A stretch of 8,343 nucleotides of DNA from Candidatus Roizmanbacteria bacterium CG_4_10_14_0_8_um_filter_33_9 (GTDB lineage: Bacteria; Patescibacteriota; Microgenomatia; UBA1406; GWC2-37-13): NCBI GenBank assembly GCA_002785065.1, contig PFLI01000186.1, positions 1-8,343 of the forward strand, in the 5' to 3' direction. Of the stretch, positions 6,265-8,343 are shown one piece after another; position 1 is the first letter of the stretch; every line of letters starts with the position of its first letter. Under the pieces are notes generated by a model that had not been told where the DNA came from, did not search any database, and worked only from the letters and a program-made list of their open reading frames with translations. The position numbers were made by a program, and so were the translations under genes.

Positions 6265-7341
6265 TTGGGCAATATATTTCACTTCATTCTCTGTTAATTC
6301 TGGATACATGGGCAACGATAGAATTTTTTTAGCGCTTTCCTCAGCAGTAACAAAATCTCCCTTTTTATAACCTAAGTTTGCATAGCATTCTTGGAGATGA
6401 ATGGGAACAGGATAATGTATCAATGTACCAACTCCATTTTTTTCTAAAAAATCTTTCAATTTATTCCGATTGTCTACTTCTATTACAAACAAATGATAAG
6501 ATGATATTCCATTATCAATAATTTTTTGAGTTTTAATAGTTTTATGTAAATGCTGTCTATATAATTCTGCAATGTTATTTCTTTTTATGTTCCATGAATG
6601 TAAATAGGGGAGTTTAACAGTTAAAATTGCTGCTTGGATTTCATCTAATCTGCTATTTATTCCTATCTTAGTATGATAATACTTCTTCTTCTGACCATAA
6701 TTTCTATACATTATTAGTTCTTCAAACAAAACATCGTCATTTGTACATATTGCTCCTGCATCTCCGTATGCACCCAAATTTTTACCCGGATAAAAACTAA
6801 ATGTTCCGATAGTGCCAAACGTTCCTACTTTCTGATTGTTGATTGCAGCTCCATGCGCTTGACACGCATCTTCAATAATGTATAGTTTATGTTTTTTTGC
6901 AATATCCATTATTTTTTTCATATTGCAAGGAGCACCATACAAATGAACGGGGAGAATTGCTTTTGTATGTTTGGTTATTTTTGCCTCAATAGCATCGGAA
7001 TCGATAAGAAAAGTGTCAGGATTACTATCTATAAAAATGGGTGTAGCGCCAACTTCAGTTATAGCTAAGGTAGTCGCGATAAAACTCTGGGTTGGGGTAA
7101 TTACTTCATCTCCTTTTCCAATCTTTAAAACTTTTAAGGCCATTATCAAAGCATCAGTACCTGAATTTACCCCAACAACATGTTTTACTCCAAGATATTT
7201 TGCAAATTCGTCTTCAAATTTACTAAGTTCGTTTCCTAAAATAAAATATTGACTATTCAATACTCTGTTTATAGCTAAACCTATTTGGTCTTTTATTTCT
7301 TTGTATTGTCTGTTGAGTACTAAGAAAGGAATTGATTTCAT
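6238..7341 (-). CDS. DegT/DnrJ/EryC1/StrS family PLP-dependent sugar aminotransferase (FdtB/QdtB-like)
   Basis: This enzyme would transfer an amino group, probably from glutamate, to a keto sugar nucleotide using PLP. The 367-residue length is typical. Family motifs are intact: SGTDAL (60-65), IIEDACQAHGA (155-165) with the cofactor-contacting D158 and Q161, SFYPGKNLGAYGD (182-194) with the PLP-binding lysine K187, GINSRLDEIQAA (227-238) and HYPVPIHLQ (309-317). The preceding gene on the same strand is an FdtA/QdtA-like ketoisomerase ending 4 bp before this ATG. That makes a C-3 aminotransferase giving a dTDP-3-amino-3,6-dideoxyhexose the best guess; fdtB or qdtB cannot be separated by eye. 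No Shine-Dalgarno sequence is visible, so translational coupling is likely. The 3' end overlaps the convergent glycosyltransferase gene. Confidence 0.93.
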   Translation of the reverse strand: MKSIPFLVLNRQYKEIKDQIGLAINRVLNSQYFILGNELSKFEDEFAKYLGVKHVVGVNSGTDALIMALKVLKIGKGDEVITPTQSFIATTLAITEVGATPIFIDSNPDTFLIDSDAIEAKITKHTKAILPVHLYGAPCNMKKIMDIAKKHKLYIIEDACQAHGAAINNQKVGTFGTIGTFSFYPGKNLGAYGDAGAICTNDDVLFEELIMYRNYGQKKKYYHTKIGINSRLDEIQAAILTVKLPYLHSWNIKRNNIAELYRQHLHKTIKTQKIIDNGISSYHLFVIEVDNRNKLKDFLEKNGVGTLIHYPVPIHLQECYANLGYKKGDFVTAEESAKKILSLPMYPELTENEVKYIAQLINQFYSF

Positions 7342-7345
7342 ACTA

Positions 7346-7747
7346 CTAAATTAGCTTAATTGCAAATGTGTCATCATTTGACCACTCTCCGTTTGCATAA
7401 TTTAATAAAGACGCTTTCTCACTAATGCTTTTAAAAGCATGAATAATGTTAGGTCCTATTTCCAACCTTGTATATTTTTCTGAATTATTATCTAAAAGAA
7501 ATTCTTTCTCTTCACCGGTGAATACATCTTTTAATCTTACTTCAAGTATTCCTTCAACAACGCCAAACCATTCACGCCATTTTTTATGGTAGTGATTGCC
7601 TCGAACAACTCCTTTTTTGTTAAAAGTTACAAAATAAATTTGTCCAAAATTCAAATCTTTTTTAGTAAGAGTTTTTTTATCAAGAAAAACAACAAGATTT
7701 CCTCGAAAATCATTATGTTTCTCAAAACTATCTAGTTTAAAATCCAT
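7346..7747 (-). CDS. Cupin-fold sugar-nucleotide 3,4-ketoisomerase, FdtA/QdtA/WxcM-like
   Basis: The 133-residue protein resembles the small cupins that convert dTDP-4-keto-6-deoxyglucose to the 3-keto isomer. Visible family features are FRGNLVVF (14-21), the paired catalytic-type histidines in VRGNHYHKK (48-56), the glycine-containing turn VVEGILEVRLKD (68-79), IGPNIIHAF (97-105) and a C-terminal SNDDTF segment matching the Y(D)xxDY region of FdtA. The aminotransferase immediately downstream supports this role. The HYH motif and the P-x-x-x-H turn also recall the cupin domain of CapF and RmlC-type epimerases, so a related epimerase activity is the main alternative. The ATG at 7747 has no Shine-Dalgarno sequence; an AT-rich TATATC lies 8 bases upstream and could be a near-leaderless promoter. 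Confidence 0.8.
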   Translation of the reverse strand: MDFKLDSFEKHNDFRGNLVVFLDKKTLTKKDLNFGQIYFVTFNKKGVVRGNHYHKKWREWFGVVEGILEVRLKDVFTGEEKEFLLDNNSEKYTRLEIGPNIIHAFKSISEKASLLNYANGEWSNDDTFAIKLI

Positions 7748-7802
7748 ATATGTTTGATATACTTAAAAATATATAGTTAAATTGTACTATATAGCTAATA
7801 AA
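7748..7802. promoter_or_regulatory. 55-bp divergent promoter region between ketoisomerase and acyltransferase
   Basis: The gap between the divergent start codons is almost wholly A/T. For the plus strand, TTAAAA (7763-7768) with TACTAT (7785-7790), 16 bases apart, is a plausible promoter; TATATA (7788-7793) is closer to the ATG. For the minus strand, TATATC (7761-7756) lies 8 bases before the ketoisomerase ATG. Neither side has a purine-rich ribosome-binding site. The gap must hold both promoters if the genes are locally transcribed, but in such AT-rich DNA the exact boxes are uncertain. Confidence 0.4.
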
Positions 7803-8343
7803 ATGCAAAAAGGTAATAATGTTGTTATAGGTAAGAATGTAATCTTAGGTGATAACTGTATTATAGGTAATAATGTAACAATATACGATTTTACTGTTAT
7901 CGGTAATAAAGTGCAAATACTTGATGGGGCTGTACTCGGAAGACCACCTATAGCAACTAAAAATATTTCTAGGAAAATTAATGCTGCAAATCCTTTAAGA
8001 ATAGGGGATGGTTGCGTTATTGGGGCTAATGCTGTCTTATATTCTTCCAGCACAATTGGAAAAAACGTTTTAATTGGAGATTTGTGCTCAATTAGAGAAG
8101 AATGTGAGATAGGCAATAATGTTGTAATATCTAGGTGCGTTACAATAAATTATTCTACAAAAGTTGGTAATTTTACAAAAGTAATGGATAATACGCATTT
8201 AACTGGAAATATGGTAATTGGAAACAACTGTTTTATTAGTGTATGCGTATCTACCGCCAACGACAACAATTCATTTAAACCTAATGCAGTTTTTGAATAC
8301 AAGAATAATATGAAGGGTCCTGTTCTTGAAGATAATGTTTCAA
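7803..8343 (+). CDS. Hexapeptide-repeat (left-handed beta-helix) acyltransferase, C-terminus off window
   Basis: From the ATG at 7803, 180 codons are open to the window edge. The sequence is almost entirely hexapeptide repeats of [LIV]-G-x-x-x-x form, for example VVIGKNVILGDNCIIGNN (7-24), LRIGDGCVIGANAV (65-78), STIGKNVLIGDLC (83-95), CEIGNNVVI (101-109) and NMVIGNNCFI (136-145), which predict a trimeric left-handed beta-helix. A non-repeat loop (about 46-64) interrupts the early coils. Such enzymes move acetyl or other acyl groups from CoA to sugar amines. Next to a ketoisomerase and an aminotransferase, an FdtC/QdtC-like N-acyltransferase is most likely; a WbpD-like or O-acetyl enzyme is possible. 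It lacks the N-terminal nucleotide-binding domain of PglD-type enzymes. No Shine-Dalgarno sequence is visible. Confidence 0.88.
   Translation, partial: MQKGNNVVIGKNVILGDNCIIGNNVTIYDFTVIGNKVQILDGAVLGRPPIATKNISRKINAANPLRIGDGCVIGANAVLYSSSTIGKNVLIGDLCSIREECEIGNNVVISRCVTINYSTKVGNFTKVMDNTHLTGNMVIGNNCFISVCVSTANDNNSFKPNAVFEYKNNMKGPVLEDNVS

Noticed and set aside
6971..7252. 93-codon open frame on the plus strand
   Set aside because: It is fully inside the well-conserved aminotransferase on the opposite strand, with no motif of its own.
7787..8116. 109-codon open frame on the minus strand
   Set aside because: It is the antisense of the hexapeptide-repeat gene; its regular proline, leucine and threonine pattern mirrors the glycine and isoleucine repeats on the coding strand.

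Overview
The window is AT-rich bacterial DNA (about one third G+C by eye) carrying part of a surface-polysaccharide gene cluster. TGA is used as a stop (at 3881-3883 and 780-782), so the standard bacterial code applies. Low G+C, near-leaderless promoters, glycosyltransferase fusions with a recurring 'FFxLW' segment, and irregular 'GATTGGAGATTAGCGA'-type repeats next to a four-helix-bundle gene would fit a Patescibacteria/CPR genome. That placement is an impression from sequence style, not a proof.

Left block (1-2123, minus strand): an ABC-2 polysaccharide-export permease (Wzm type, 1323-2123) is followed downstream on the same strand by a small four-helix-bundle protein of the 23S rRNA intervening-sequence family (780-1142), then by the cognate ATPase (Wzt type, 783 to beyond position 1). 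The ATPase is open to the window edge, so its C-terminus is missing. The four-helix-bundle gene interrupts what is normally a contiguous permease-ATPase pair. It lies between imperfect inverted repeats (about 691-771 and 1223-1310). The left repeat is translated as the first ~31 residues of the ATPase, which begins with an ATGA overlap on the four-helix-bundle stop. A perfect 8-bp hairpin (1311-1329) contains the permease stop codon.

Middle block (2249-6264, plus strand): two large genes overlap by ATGA. The first fuses a SAM methyltransferase to a GT2-like glycosyltransferase (544 aa). The second fuses a GT2 glycosyltransferase to a GT61/DUF563-type glycosyltransferase (794 aa). Both carry the same short S-x-[RK]-FF-x-LWQ-x-L segment after the GT2-like part. 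The 125-bp gap to the permease holds two divergent promoter-like sequences, each with an extended -10 only 6-7 bases from its ATG, which suggests leaderless mRNAs.

Right block (6238-8343): an FdtA/QdtA-like sugar-nucleotide ketoisomerase (7346-7747, minus) is followed 4 bp later by a DegT/DnrJ/EryC1/StrS PLP aminotransferase (6238-7341, minus). A hexapeptide-repeat acyltransferase (7803 to the window end, plus) is divergent across a 55-bp AT-rich gap. Together they resemble an fdtA-fdtB-fdtC set for an N-acylated 3-amino-3,6-dideoxyhexose linked to dTDP (Fuc3NAc or Qui3NAc type). The aminotransferase and the GT2-GT61 gene are convergent and overlap by 27 bp.

As a working model, the right block makes an unusual amino sugar, the middle enzymes assemble and methylate a glycan, and the left-block ABC transporter exports it. 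No RNA genes, CRISPR arrays or transposase genes were seen. No stretch longer than 300 bp lacks a gene.
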